Below, in pieces: positions 37,098 to 49,579 of a DNA stretch of 64,000 bases. A model generated the notes under the pieces. That model ran no database searches and had not been told where the DNA came from. It saw only the letters and a program-made list of their open reading frames with translations. The stretch comes from DASRDU01 sp035652435 (GTDB taxonomy: Bacteria > Acidobacteriota > Blastocatellia > RBC074), in contig DASRDU010000159.1 of assembly GCA_035652435.1 (NCBI GenBank), forward strand, positions 18,618-82,617. The letters run 5' to 3'. Every line of letters starts with the position of its first letter. Position 1 is the first letter of the stretch. A program made the translations under genes and the position numbers.

Positions 37098-38489
37098 TTA
37101 CTGCTGTGGGTTAACTGCCTTCTCCCCGCCCGCCTTCGCCACCTCACCGGCCTTCGGGGCGAGCGTTACGATGGTACGATGCGGCTCGACGAAGTGACGC
37201 GCGGCGACGGCACGGATGTCGGCGGGCGTAATGTTCTGGTAAAGAGCGAACAGCTTATCCACCGTCTCCGGCGTGCGCCGCAGCGCGATGAATGGCGCGA
37301 GCGCGCTCGCAATCGCTTCGGAACTGTCCATCGAAAGTGCCAGGCCGTAACGCATCCGCGAGCGCGTGGCGTCAAGCTGCGCCTGCGGCACCTGTTCACT
37401 CGTATAACGCTTGTACGTGGCGAGAATCTGATCGCGCACGTAATTCACATCCTTCGCATCTTTCACGCGCGCATAGACGGTAAAGAGTTCGGAGTCAATC
37501 TGATTGTCGAAACCGACTTCGAGCAGATCCACCTTCTGTTCCTTCAGCACCAGCTTCTGATACAGGTCAGAGTTTTCGCCGAAGGCGATGGGCGCGAGCA
37601 GGTCGAGCGCGGCCTTATCCTTCCGCTCGTCGGAATAAGCCGGGCCGCGGAACGCGACCGCGAGGTAAGGCAGCGTCGGCGAAGGCCACTCGACGTGCGC
37701 GGCGCGCGGCGCGGTCTGTTCCGGCTCCGCCGGAATCTGCGGCATATGATCGCCGCGCTTCCACTCGCCGAAATACCTGTTCACCAGCGCCAGTGCGCCC
37801 TCACGCTTCACGTCGCCGACGAGCAGGATGGTCGTATTCTCCGGGCGGTAGTAGCGCTGATAAAACTGAATGCTGTAATCGTACTGATTCGGCATATCCT
37901 CGATGTCTTTGAGGAATCCCATCGTGGTGTGTTTGTAGGTGTGCCGATCAAAAGCCGTCTCGCGGAGCTTCTCAAAGAGTTGCTCCATGGGGCTCGCGCT
38001 GTTCTTGTTGTACTCGCCCAGCACGGCGCGCGTTTCCGTGCGGTAAACGTCGGGCGAATACTTGAGCCGTAGGAAGCGGTCGGCTTCGAGCTTCATGACC
38101 TGATCGAGGTCTTCTCTGGCAAAGACTTCGTGATAGACCGTGCGGTCATCTGACGTGTAGGCGTTCGATGACGCCCCGGCGCGCTTGAGGATCGCGTCGC
38201 GCTCTTCGGGCGTGTAATGCTCGCTGCCGCGGAACATCATGTGTTCGAACAGGTGCGCGTAGCCGCTCCTGCCCGGCTCGACTTCGTTCCGCGAGCCGGT
38301 CCTGACGACGATGTAGAGCGCCACCAGATTCGGGTAATCGGTCGGCATCGTGACGAGCCGCAATCCGTTCGGCAGGTCGTCAACCCGGTAATCGTAAGGA
38401 ACCACTCTGGTCATCTTCGTTGTTGGTTGTGCCAGCGCCGCCACCGGCAGCCACAGTGAAAGCAGAATCAGGAACAGGACTCTCATCAT
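37098..38489 (-). CDS. M16 zinc peptidase, catalytic subunit
   Basis: The protein has 463 residues from the ATG at 38489, followed by a signal peptide (MMRVLFLILLSLWLPVAALA). The inverted zinc motif HLFEH is near residue 81 in AHLFEHMMFRGSEHYTP. The distal Glu lies about 70 residues later in TRAVLGEYNKNSASP. It is a metalloendopeptidase that degrades small peptides, here in the periplasm, forming a clamshell with the inactive subunit encoded next. The two-gene order (active, then inactive) is common in Proteobacteria and Acidobacteriota. Confidence 0.93.
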   Translation of the reverse strand: MMRVLFLILLSLWLPVAALAQPTTKMTRVVPYDYRVDDLPNGLRLVTMPTDYPNLVALYIVVRTGSRNEVEPGRSGYAHLFEHMMFRGSEHYTPEERDAILKRAGASSNAYTSDDRTVYHEVFAREDLDQVMKLEADRFLRLKYSPDVYRTETRAVLGEYNKNSASPMEQLFEKLRETAFDRHTYKHTTMGFLKDIEDMPNQYDYSIQFYQRYYRPENTTILLVGDVKREGALALVNRYFGEWKRGDHMPQIPAEPEQTAPRAAHVEWPSPTLPYLAVAFRGPAYSDERKDKAALDLLAPIAFGENSDLYQKLVLKEQKVDLLEVGFDNQIDSELFTVYARVKDAKDVNYVRDQILATYKRYTSEQVPQAQLDATRSRMRYGLALSMDSSEAIASALAPFIALRRTPETVDKLFALYQNITPADIRAVAARHFVEPHRTIVTLAPKAGEVAKAGGEKAVNPQQ

Positions 38490-38641
38490 AATCTCATCGT
38501 CGAATAATCGGAAAAATTCAGCGATTTTGATGAGGCCCCGGACGCAGGGGATGGATGCCCGCAATTAAACTCAGTTATGAAATCCGCCGCCTGAGTTGAA
38601 AAGCAGGCTGGCAGCAGGGCCGGGATCATGGGAAACTACGG

Positions 38642-38743
38642 GAAGGTAAAAGTGAAAAGTAAGAAAGCCGCAACTGCTCTGACCATCAGAAGACTGTCCG
38701 GCGCTGCGGACTTTTGCCTTTTACCTTTTTACTTTTGCCTTTC
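38642..38743. repeat. Palindromic repeat, family E, degenerate copy
   Basis: The left side (GGTAAAAGTGAAAAGTAAG) and right side (GCCTTTTACCTTTTTACTTT) pair imperfectly around a loop with AGAAAGCCGCAACTGCTCTG. The loop resembles that of the 14850-14952 copy (AGAAAGCCACAGTTACCCTG). It lies between the M16 operon and the cupin gene. Confidence 0.7.
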
Positions 38744-38809
38744 TTCCCACTCCCCCGGCAACTCCCCGTTTGCAATGTAATAATCAGAAGTCCGAACAGG
38801 AGGATAGCG

Positions 38810-39169
38810 ATGGGCGATACCAGCGTGACAAAGGTCAGTTCCGGATTCTCTCCGAAAGGCCCGATGGGCCAGAAGTATCTGGCCACGGGCATCAGGGTCT
38901 CAATGCGATTGTGGGAGAATGAGCCGCCGAACGAGCGGAAGCCGCTCGTCACGCGTGATTATGAAACCGTCGGGTATGTGATCAGTGGCCGCGCGGAACT
39001 GCATCTGGAAGGCCAGATGCTGCTGCTTGAGCCGGGCGATTCGTGGACTGTTCCGAAGGGCTCGGCTCACACTTACCGCATCCTGGAGCCATTCACTGCG
39101 GTCGAAGCGACTTCGCCGCCTGCGGCCATTCACGGGCGCGATGATGTCTCCAGCGGGCACGGAGAATGA
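38810..39169 (+). CDS. Cupin-domain protein
   Basis: The protein has 119 residues from the ATG at 38810, behind AGGAGG. The beta-barrel cupin motifs appear as ETVGYVISGRAELHLEGQ and LEPGDSWTVPKGSAHTYRIL. The first motif lacks the two His of metal cupins, though one His is in AHTY. It is probably a small-molecule-binding or sugar-binding cupin. A standalone gene, it converges on rho. Confidence 0.85.
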   Translation: MGDTSVTKVSSGFSPKGPMGQKYLATGIRVSMRLWENEPPNERKPLVTRDYETVGYVISGRAELHLEGQMLLLEPGDSWTVPKGSAHTYRILEPFTAVEATSPPAAIHGRDDVSSGHGE

Positions 39170-39351
39170 AAGAGCTGCGTGTGAAATCCGCCGGAAGTGC
39201 AGGGGTCAGGGATTCCGGCCCCGGAGGAGTCGCAGTCAGTCTGAGCAGATAATCAAATCACCATTGAAAGGTTCGGACTCAGTGTTACTGCTACCCCTGC
39301 CTGATGGGCCGGCAACCCCCGGCCTGCCTGGGCTTCACTCGCAGCTGTCGT

Positions 39352-40671
<1,320 letters not shown>

Positions 40672-40872
40672 ATTACTTTTTACTTCCGTGTCTCTCCTGC
40701 TTTCGTTGAAGTGTTCGTCTCAGCGAGTTGGAAAAAGCTGATGATAACGATCAGCAGAAGGCTCCGGGTTAAAGACAACCGGCTGATATTTTTCTCGTGA
40801 TTGTTGCGGCTGCTTATCTCGCGTCCGAGAGGAATCCGGCTGTTTGGACGGTCACTTTGATGGCGGGTTGCT

Positions 40873-40900
40873 GCGGGCCGTTGCCTGACGGACGGCCCGC
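40873..40900. terminator. Hairpin downstream of the transglutaminase-like gene
   Basis: Nine-base arms GCGGGCCGT/ACGGCCCGC around a ten-base loop lie 17 bases past the gene's stop on the minus strand. There is no U-run, so it is a weak terminator candidate. Confidence 0.45.
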
Positions 40901-40916
40901 GGCGTACACAGGAGGC

Positions 40917-41831
40917 TCAAACCTTTTCTGGACGCTTCAGCAACGCATTGAAGACGACCGAAGGAACGCGCAGGCGGTCGTCGCCTTCGTAGAGCCTGCG
41001 CAGTTCATCGAATGACGCGTCAGGCTCGCGCGTGAGCGCCGCGAGCCGGTCGGAAAACGCGAGCCGGTCATCCGTCAGCGGCTCATCGGCCTCGGGCATC
41101 TCGCCCCAGACATCCCACTGCAGCATCTCCATTTTGTTGAGCGACGCGACATCGCGCACCAGATCGCCCGCGACGAACCAGAGCCCGCGCAGGTTACCCA
41201 CAATGATGCCGAATTTCGACGGGTCGGCCTCACCCGCGCGGCACCTGGCCCAGGCATCGCCCGCAATGATGAAGTGGTCGCGCGGCACGTCGAGGACATC
41301 GTGACTGATCTTCAACTCCTTCTGCCAGACCTCGTCGAACTGCGGGTCAACGAGTACCCAGTCTCCTCGGGCGGCATTCCAGTACTCGCAGACCACGTGG
41401 TCCTCAAAATAGCCGGGATTGAAATAAGCGCCGAACCCGTAACGATCCCGGGCCGGAACGCCCTTGGCGCGCAGCATGGCGACGAGCAACAGCACGAAGT
41501 GATGGCAGACGCCGACCAGACGCTTTTCAGGAGGCCGGGCGGTGGTAAGCGGCCGGTCGTCAATGGCGAAGAGGCGATCCAGCATCCGCTCGACCGGGCG
41601 GATATGGGATTCGCTCCTGCGGTCCTCCGGAATGGTGACGCCGTAAGCGGAGGCCATGTATTCATGGATCACCAGGCCCTGCACGATGCGGGCCAGTTCG
41701 CCCGCGTCGTTCGGCAGCTTTTCCAGCATGGCGGCGTATCTGCCGCCGGACGTCATCGCGCCGGGGCGCGCATGGAAGTCGAGTATCTGTTGTTGCATCG
41801 TCTGTGTGGCGTTCTCGGGTTGACGTGGCAT
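40917..41831 (-). CDS. Transglutaminase-like domain protein
   Basis: The protein has 304 residues. The papain-like triad is complete: Cys in RLVGVCHHFVLLLVAM near 108, His in YFEDHVVCEYWN near 143, and Asp in DWVLVDPQFDEVW near 161. Members act as peptidases or amide-exchanging enzymes; no target is known. There is no signal peptide, so it is cytoplasmic. It lies 49 bases downstream of a membrane-protein gene on the same strand and may share its transcript. Confidence 0.86.
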   Translation of the reverse strand: MPRQPENATQTMQQQILDFHARPGAMTSGGRYAAMLEKLPNDAGELARIVQGLVIHEYMASAYGVTIPEDRRSESHIRPVERMLDRLFAIDDRPLTTARPPEKRLVGVCHHFVLLLVAMLRAKGVPARDRYGFGAYFNPGYFEDHVVCEYWNAARGDWVLVDPQFDEVWQKELKISHDVLDVPRDHFIIAGDAWARCRAGEADPSKFGIIVGNLRGLWFVAGDLVRDVASLNKMEMLQWDVWGEMPEADEPLTDDRLAFSDRLAALTREPDASFDELRRLYEGDDRLRVPSVVFNALLKRPEKV

Positions 41832-41880
41832 TTCATTTCTCCTGCTTGTCTGGTTCTCTTCCGTTCGTCGTTCGCGCTGA

Positions 41881-42534
41881 TCATCCCGTCCGGCGATCTG
41901 CTTCCCAGTGCCCTTCGGGCGACTCTGCGGGTTCAGAGATGCGGTATCGCCATCGCTGGTAGGCGAGGAAGGCAGCCATCAGCACCACGGCGGCGGTCAC
42001 GCCGAGCAGCAATGCGAGACTGTTCCGGTCGCCGCCGAGCAGGTCACCGGCGAGCAGGGTGACGCCGGCTCCGGCGACGATGCTGTTGACGAAGGCGACC
42101 ATGCTTGCCATGGTGGTGATGAACGCGACAAGCAATCCGAGCCGGAGCGCGGGCGTCGAGAGCGTCTCCGGCCAGCGTCCTTCACGAGCAGCGAAGTAAA
42201 CGGCAGCTTCGGGCGTGAGCGTGCGGTAGTAACTGCGGATTCGGGCGATGCCGATGAGGCATTGCCTGTTTTCGATGGCGTTGTCCACGAGGCGGATGAC
42301 CGTGAAGACGCCGAGCAGGAAGAGGGCCGGCAGCACCGTGGCGACGAAGGGCATGAACACCTCCCGGGACCGCGACACGAATCCCATCGCGACGAGAGAA
42401 CTCGAGAGCGAAAAGATGTAGAGGGACGCCCGCGCCCCCGCCTCGCTGACCGTTGCGTTCGCCGCCGTCTGCAGCACGAAGTGTTCGGTGACGAGCGCCG
42501 ACATGAATGCCGACTGCCGTTCTTTTTCATCCAT
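41881..42534 (-). CDS. Four-helix membrane protein of unknown function
   Basis: The protein has 217 residues from the ATG at 42534, behind GGGGAG; the longer frame to 42606 lacks a site. Helices lie near residues 35-52, 60-82, 130-152 and 170-192 (for example VATVLPALFLLGVFTVIRLV and LGVTAAVVLMAAFLAYQRW). The loop between helices two and three is soluble and has YYRTLTPEAAVYF. I do not recognise a named family. It precedes the transglutaminase-like gene. Confidence 0.75.
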   Translation of the reverse strand: MDEKERQSAFMSALVTEHFVLQTAANATVSEAGARASLYIFSLSSSLVAMGFVSRSREVFMPFVATVLPALFLLGVFTVIRLVDNAIENRQCLIGIARIRSYYRTLTPEAAVYFAAREGRWPETLSTPALRLGLLVAFITTMASMVAFVNSIVAGAGVTLLAGDLLGGDRNSLALLLGVTAAVVLMAAFLAYQRWRYRISEPAESPEGHWEADRRTG

Positions 42535-42723
42535 GACAACACTCCCCGGTGATCGCCCGGACGGAGTTGCCCGGAGTCCGGAGCGCGTTCGGGGGCTTTG
42601 AAGCATTCACCGGATAGTCGTATTGATTTACCCCTTTCTGAAGGCCAGCCCTTTTGCTTTCAAAGCGCCCCGCAGTTTCGGCATCGTGCCGGGCCCTATG
42701 CCGTGAAGATCCGGAATTTCATC

Positions 42724-43262
42724 TTACTGCCGGTCTTCAGCTTTTTCTTTGAAGCCGGCATTTTGTCCCTTCCCGGCCTTCGTCAGCTTCACGTCCATCC
42801 AGGGCGACCAGTTCGAGCCGTCGCTTGACCGCTCGTGGTGGGCCGTGAAGGTGTGGCCGTCGTCGCTGAGTACAGATGTGCAGCGGTGCGCTTTCTCCCC
42901 CATCACCCCGCTCCCCGCCCATGTCCAGATGTTGTCGCGGACAGTCAATTCTTCTGTCCCGGTGTTGCCCCGGCTGTCGAAGAAGTGCGTGCGATACGTC
43001 CGGCTCGCGGCATCGTAGCCGATGATCTCGATGCCCTTCACTTCGTCGTCTCCCACGCGCCCGTCTATGTGGTGAAGAAGGAAGAAACCACCCGGCAGCC
43101 ACTCGTAGGTGTCCACCGCAGTTATCCTGGCGGATGGGCCGTCCGGGCTCGCCTTTATTTCTCCTTCTGTATTCCACCTGTCGACGAATACGTCCAGCCG
43201 CCTGTGTTCCAGGCCCGGTTTGGGCGGCTGCTCTGGACCCTGGCATTAGTGCTCTTTGTCAT
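42724..43262 (-). pseudogene. DUF1579-type protein gene with an N-terminal frameshift
   Basis: The main frame (from a GTG at 43116) starts mid-domain: VDTYEWLPGGFFLLHHIDGR, then VKGIEIIGYDAASRTYRTHF. Reading the same frame upstream gives the missing family start (KPGLEHRRLDVFVDRWNTEG) but meets a stop near 43237 with no start codon. An ATG at 43262, eight bases after AAGGAG, opens a different frame (MTKSTNARVQ). One extra base near 43227-43236 would join them into a normal protein of about 179 residues. So this is either a real one-base deletion or an assembly error. The rest of the gene looks intact. Confidence 0.75.
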
Positions 43263-43385
43263 AATGATTTCTCCTTTATCTCAACTTTGCGATTTGGAAG
43301 TCCCGGTGACTCACAGTGAGTACGCCGAAAACGCCTGACGAACCGACTCCGGGGCGGATTGATTCACACGAGTCCTGACCGGGAA

Positions 43386-43406
43386 GCTGATTCGGAATGA
43401 ATCAGC
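43386..43406. terminator. Hairpin downstream of lon
   Basis: Perfect eight-base arms GCTGATTC/GAATCAGC with a five-base loop lie 28 bases past the lon stop. The tail is TTCCC, so it is only a candidate terminator. Confidence 0.5.
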
Positions 43407-43433
43407 TCGGGGGCCGCCTGGTCCGCTTCCCAC

Positions 43434-45791
43434 TCAGGCGGCTTCGATGATCGCGAGCCGTGTGGACAGTTCAGGAATGACAGCCGTCAATACATCTTCA
43501 ATCCGCTCGACGAAGATGAATTCCATTTCGGCGCGGACGTTCTCGGGCAGCTCGCGCAAATCCTTCTGATTCTCTTTCGGCAGGATCACGCGGCGGATGC
43601 CGGCGCGCCGCGCGGCCAGCACTTTTTCCTTCACCCCGCCGATCGGCAGCACCAGACCCGTGAGCGTGATCTCGCCGGTCATCGCCGTGTCGCTGCGCAC
43701 GGGGGAGCCCGAGTAGATTGAAACGAGCGCCGTCGCCATCGTGATGCCGGCCGACGGGCCGTCTTTCGGGATCGCGCCCGCGGGCACGTGGATGTGAACG
43801 CCCGACTCCCTGAAGAGCGCGGGATCAATCCCGAGTTCGCCGGCGTGCGACCAGATGAAGCTCTGCGCGGCGCGGGCCGATTCCTGCATCACTTCACCGA
43901 GCTGACCCGTAATTTGCAGCCCGCGCCCGCCCGGCAGGATCGTCGCTTCGATGTACAGCACGTCGCCGCCCGCTTCAGTCCACGCGAGCCCCGTCGCCAC
44001 GCCCGCGGGGAGCTGTTTGCGCGCCAGCTCGAAGGAGAAGCGCTCGGGCCCGAGCATCTCCTCCACGTCTTCAATGTTGACGGTCACCGGGGTCGTGTTG
44101 CCTTCGGCGAAGCGCAGGGTGACGCGGCGCGCGAGCCTCCCGATGGCACGCTCAAGCTGTCGCACGCCCGCTTCGTGCGTGTAACGGGAAATGACATGGC
44201 GCAATGCCTCATCGGTCAGGGTCAGCTGCTCGGGCGTCAGTCCGCTCTCTTTCAACTGGCGGGGGATCAGGTAGCGCCGCGCGATTTCGATCTTCTCCTC
44301 CTCGCTGTACCCCTGCAACCTGACGACCTCCATGCGATCCAGCAGCGGCTGCGGGATCGTCTCGAGCGTGTTGGCCGTCGTGATGAAGAAGACCTTCGAG
44401 AGGTCGAACGGCAGGTCGAGATAGTTGTCGCGGAAAGTATGATTCTGCGCCGGGTCGAGGATTTCGAGCAGCGCCGCCGCCGGGTCGCCGCGGAAGTCGT
44501 GCCCCAGCTTGTCCACTTCGTCGAGCATCAGCACCGGGTTATTCGCCCCGGCGCGGCGGACGGCCTGAATGATGCGACCGGGGAGCGCGCCGATGTAAGT
44601 GCGCCGGTGGCCGCGCAGTTCGGCTTCGTCGTGCATGCCGCCCAGACTGATGCGCTCGAATTTGCGACCGAGCGAACGCGCGATGGACTGACCGAGTGAA
44701 GTCTTGCCGACGCCGGGCGGGCCGACGAAACAGAGGATCGGCGCGTTCGCCTCGGGGTTGAGTTTCAGCACGCCCAGGTGTTCGAGGATGCGCTCCTTGA
44801 CCTCCTTCACGTCGTAATGGTCTTCATCGAGTACCTGCCGCGCGCGCGCGAGGTCGAGGTTGTCTTCAGTGCTTTTCTGCCAGGGCAGTTCGAGGACGAG
44901 TTCGAGGTAAGTGCGGATGACGTGGTAATCAGGCGCGGCGGGCGGCAGGCGTTCCATGCGGGCCAGCTCGCGCTCGGCCTCGCGGCGCACGTCTTCGGGC
45001 AGACTGGCTTCCTCGATCTGCTGGCGCAGCATCTGCGCTTCGGCCTGCTCCGGATTCTCCTCGCCGAGTTCCTGCTGGATGGCGCGGAGCTGCTGGCGCA
45101 GCAGGTATTCGCGCTGCTGCTTGTTCATTTCGGTCTGCGCCTGGTTGTTGATCTGGTTGCGCAGTTCGAGGACCTGCAATTCATGCAGCAGGTACGAATG
45201 CAACATCCGCAGCGCGTCAATGCGGGTCGGCGCTTCGAGCAGCGCCTGCTCCTTCTCGACCTCAAGCCCGAGCAGCGAGCCGATCACGTAAGCCAGACGG
45301 AGCGGGTCTTCGTGACTGGCGAGCATCTGCGCGAATTCGGCGGGCGCGTTCGGCTGGGCCAGCTGAATGGCGCGGGTGGCCAGTTCGAGGATCGCGCGTT
45401 GCAATGCCTCGATCTCGGCGCCGCCCTCTTCGGGGACGGGCGACGGGCGGACGCGCGCGCCGAGGAAGGGCTCGGTCTGCTCGATTTTGATGATCACCAC
45501 TCGCTCGACGCCCTGCGCGATCAGGTCAACGGTGCCGTCCGGGCGCCGCGCCATGCGCTTGATGACGGCCTTCGTCCCGATGCTGAACAGATCGTCCGCG
45601 CCGGGCGACTCGACTGCCGCGTCGCGTTGCGTCACGACCACGATCTCCTTGTCTTCGCTCGAGAGCGCGGTGTCAATCGCCGCCACGGAGGCGGGCCGGC
45701 TGACCGTCAGCGGCAGCAGCAGGTGGGGGAAGAGGACTGTATTTTTGACCGGCAGCAGCGGCAGCATCAGAATCTGTTCGTTGTCATTCAT
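43434..45791 (-). CDS. lon: ATP-dependent Lon protease
   Basis: The protein has 785 residues from the ATG at 45791, behind GAGGAG. The N-terminal substrate domain (about 8-200) has MLPLLPVKNTVLFPHLLLPL. A coiled region follows (REYLLRQQLRAIQQELGE). The AAA+ domain has Walker A FVGPPGVGKTSLGQ near 350. The protease domain has the catalytic Ser in PKDGPSAGITMATAL near 675 and Lys in GGVKEKVLAARRAG near 715. It degrades misfolded and regulatory proteins. Its start overlaps the Hsp20 stop by eight bases, so the two are coupled. Confidence 0.96.
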   Translation of the reverse strand: MNDNEQILMLPLLPVKNTVLFPHLLLPLTVSRPASVAAIDTALSSEDKEIVVVTQRDAAVESPGADDLFSIGTKAVIKRMARRPDGTVDLIAQGVERVVIIKIEQTEPFLGARVRPSPVPEEGGAEIEALQRAILELATRAIQLAQPNAPAEFAQMLASHEDPLRLAYVIGSLLGLEVEKEQALLEAPTRIDALRMLHSYLLHELQVLELRNQINNQAQTEMNKQQREYLLRQQLRAIQQELGEENPEQAEAQMLRQQIEEASLPEDVRREAERELARMERLPPAAPDYHVIRTYLELVLELPWQKSTEDNLDLARARQVLDEDHYDVKEVKERILEHLGVLKLNPEANAPILCFVGPPGVGKTSLGQSIARSLGRKFERISLGGMHDEAELRGHRRTYIGALPGRIIQAVRRAGANNPVLMLDEVDKLGHDFRGDPAAALLEILDPAQNHTFRDNYLDLPFDLSKVFFITTANTLETIPQPLLDRMEVVRLQGYSEEEKIEIARRYLIPRQLKESGLTPEQLTLTDEALRHVISRYTHEAGVRQLERAIGRLARRVTLRFAEGNTTPVTVNIEDVEEMLGPERFSFELARKQLPAGVATGLAWTEAGGDVLYIEATILPGGRGLQITGQLGEVMQESARAAQSFIWSHAGELGIDPALFRESGVHIHVPAGAIPKDGPSAGITMATALVSIYSGSPVRSDTAMTGEITLTGLVLPIGGVKEKVLAARRAGIRRVILPKENQKDLRELPENVRAEMEFIFVERIEDVLTAVIPELSTRLAIIEAA

Positions 45792-46155
45792 CGTTCGTCT
45801 CCTCATTCATGGCCACGCGGACGAGCAGCATGCCCTCGCGGCATTCCATCCTGAAGTCCGCGCGCTCCAGCTCGCACGGCAGTTCAAACGTCCGCTCGAA
45901 GCGGTCGTAAATAATTTCCATTGCGTAATGATTCCACCCTTCCTCGACGATCCGGTCGCGGCGCGTGCCGCTAATCAGGAGCTGCGACCCGCGGGCGATG
46001 ACGGTCACGTCCTCGGGGCATACGCCGGCCAGATCGAGTTTAATGACCCACCCGTCGCGAGTGCGGAAGATGTCGGCCATCGGACGCCACGCCGGCGTCC
46101 CGCAGGCCCCTTCGGCGGGCAGACAGAAAATCAAGGTTGATCTGGTTTCACGCAA
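45784..46155 (-). CDS. Hsp20/alpha-crystallin small heat-shock protein
   Basis: This 123-residue chaperone has an alpha-crystallin domain at about 25-118: GWVIKLDLAGVCPEDVTVIA, then LLISGTRRDRI and ERTFELPCELERADFRMECR. The C-terminal IxI motif is absent and the N-terminal arm is short, so oligomers may be small. It holds unfolding proteins for refolding or degradation. It is directly coupled to lon, suggesting hand-over between holdase and protease. Confidence 0.9.
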   Translation of the reverse strand: MRETRSTLIFCLPAEGACGTPAWRPMADIFRTRDGWVIKLDLAGVCPEDVTVIARGSQLLISGTRRDRIVEEGWNHYAMEIIYDRFERTFELPCELERADFRMECREGMLLVRVAMNEETNDE

Positions 46156-46204
46156 GTCTGTTTCTCCTCTTCGGGTAGTGAAGGAGATGAGTGAGACAGC
46201 ATCG

Positions 46205-46382
46205 GGTTCGTAGTCCCGGCTGATGGTCTTTGAGAAATAAGTACAACTACGCTCGTGTCAGTAGCCCGACCGTGAGGGAGGGCTTGCATCGCAGGCTCAA
46301 TCCCTCCCTCACGGTCGGGCTACTGACACGAATGATCTGGTTGCATTATTTATTCAAAGACCATCAGCCGGGACTACGAACC
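46205..46382. repeat. Nested palindromic element (outer family F enclosing family A)
   Basis: The outer perfect 29-base arms are at 46205-46233 (GGTTCGTAGTCCCGGCTGAT...) and 46354-46382. Inside are perfect 28-base arms at 46255-46282 and 46302-46329, the same family as 1453-1526. The whole 178-base unit sits between Hsp20 and clpB and contains no open frame. It looks like one mobile palindrome inserted in the loop of another. Transposition by an unlinked enzyme is possible, as for MITEs and REPs (inference). Confidence 0.85.
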
Positions 46383-46425
46383 ATCCCTCTGCCCCGCCTC
46401 ACTATCATCGTCCGAACTCTTCGTC

Positions 46426-49068
<2,643 letters not shown>

Positions 49069-49092
49069 CTTCATCCCTCCTGATTGCGAAAT

Positions 49093-49260
49093 GCGGAGTG
49101 CGGATTCAGCTCAGTTGAATATATGGAACACCGCGGATCAGTACCGCGAGCGGTAGCGAGCGTGACTCCCGGATCGGGCCGATGGTGGAGCTACGCTCGC
49201 TACCGCTCGCGGTACTGATCCGTAGGCGCAAACGCATACTCTTCCGTTCCGCACTCCGCA
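49093..49260. repeat. Nested palindromes upstream of clpB (families G and H)
   Basis: The outer short arms TGCGGAGTGCGGA (near 49092-49104) and TCCGCACTCCGCA (near 49248-49260) enclose a longer inverted pair. Its arms are CGGATCAGTACCGCGAGCGG... at 49134-49163 and the complement at 49193-49222. It has the same inserted-in-a-loop layout as 46205-46382 but with unrelated sequences. It lies between the CbpM-like gene and clpB, so clpB may have a separate promoter. Confidence 0.75.
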
Positions 49261-49264
49261 ATCG

Positions 49265-49579
49265 TTACAGTTGGCCGCGCAGCCTCTCGACCTCGCGCTG
49301 CGTCCGGGCCATCCGGTCGAGCAGGTCGAGGATCACACCAACGCCGGCGAGGTTCACGCCCAGGTCATGGCGCAGCCGCTCAATCGCGCGCAACCGCGGG
49401 ATACACTCTGCGTCAAACAGCGCCCGTGAACCCGCGCACTGCGCCGGCTCGATCAACCCGTGCTCGACATACCGTTCGACCAGAGTCGGGTGGAGCCCGG
49501 CGCAGGATGCCAGATGGTCGAGCGTCAACTGTTCATGCTCGACGCGGCAGAGGGTGATCTGGAAACGCGATTCATTCAT
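49265..49579 (-). CDS. MerR-type chaperone modulator (CbpM/HspR-like)
   Basis: The 104 residues carry an N-terminal MerR-like helix-turn-helix: TLDHLASCAGLHPTLVERYVEHGLIEP. A helical tail follows (RAIERLRHDLGVNLAGVGVILDLLDRM). CbpM proteins bind and inhibit the J-protein CbpA; HspR proteins repress dnaK operons. The gene overlaps the dnaJ stop by four bases, the order dnaK-grpE-dnaJ-merR-clpB seen for HspR. I see no HAIR repeat near dnaK or clpB, so the regulatory role is open. Confidence 0.82.
   Translation of the reverse strand: MNESRFQITLCRVEHEQLTLDHLASCAGLHPTLVERYVEHGLIEPAQCAGSRALFDAECIPRLRAIERLRHDLGVNLAGVGVILDLLDRMARTQREVERLRGQL

Noticed and set aside
46205..46240. Possible tRNA, because of GGTTCGTAGTCCCGGCT resembling a T-arm
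   Set aside because: No cloverleaf can be folded around it, and the motif is an arm of a perfect inverted repeat.
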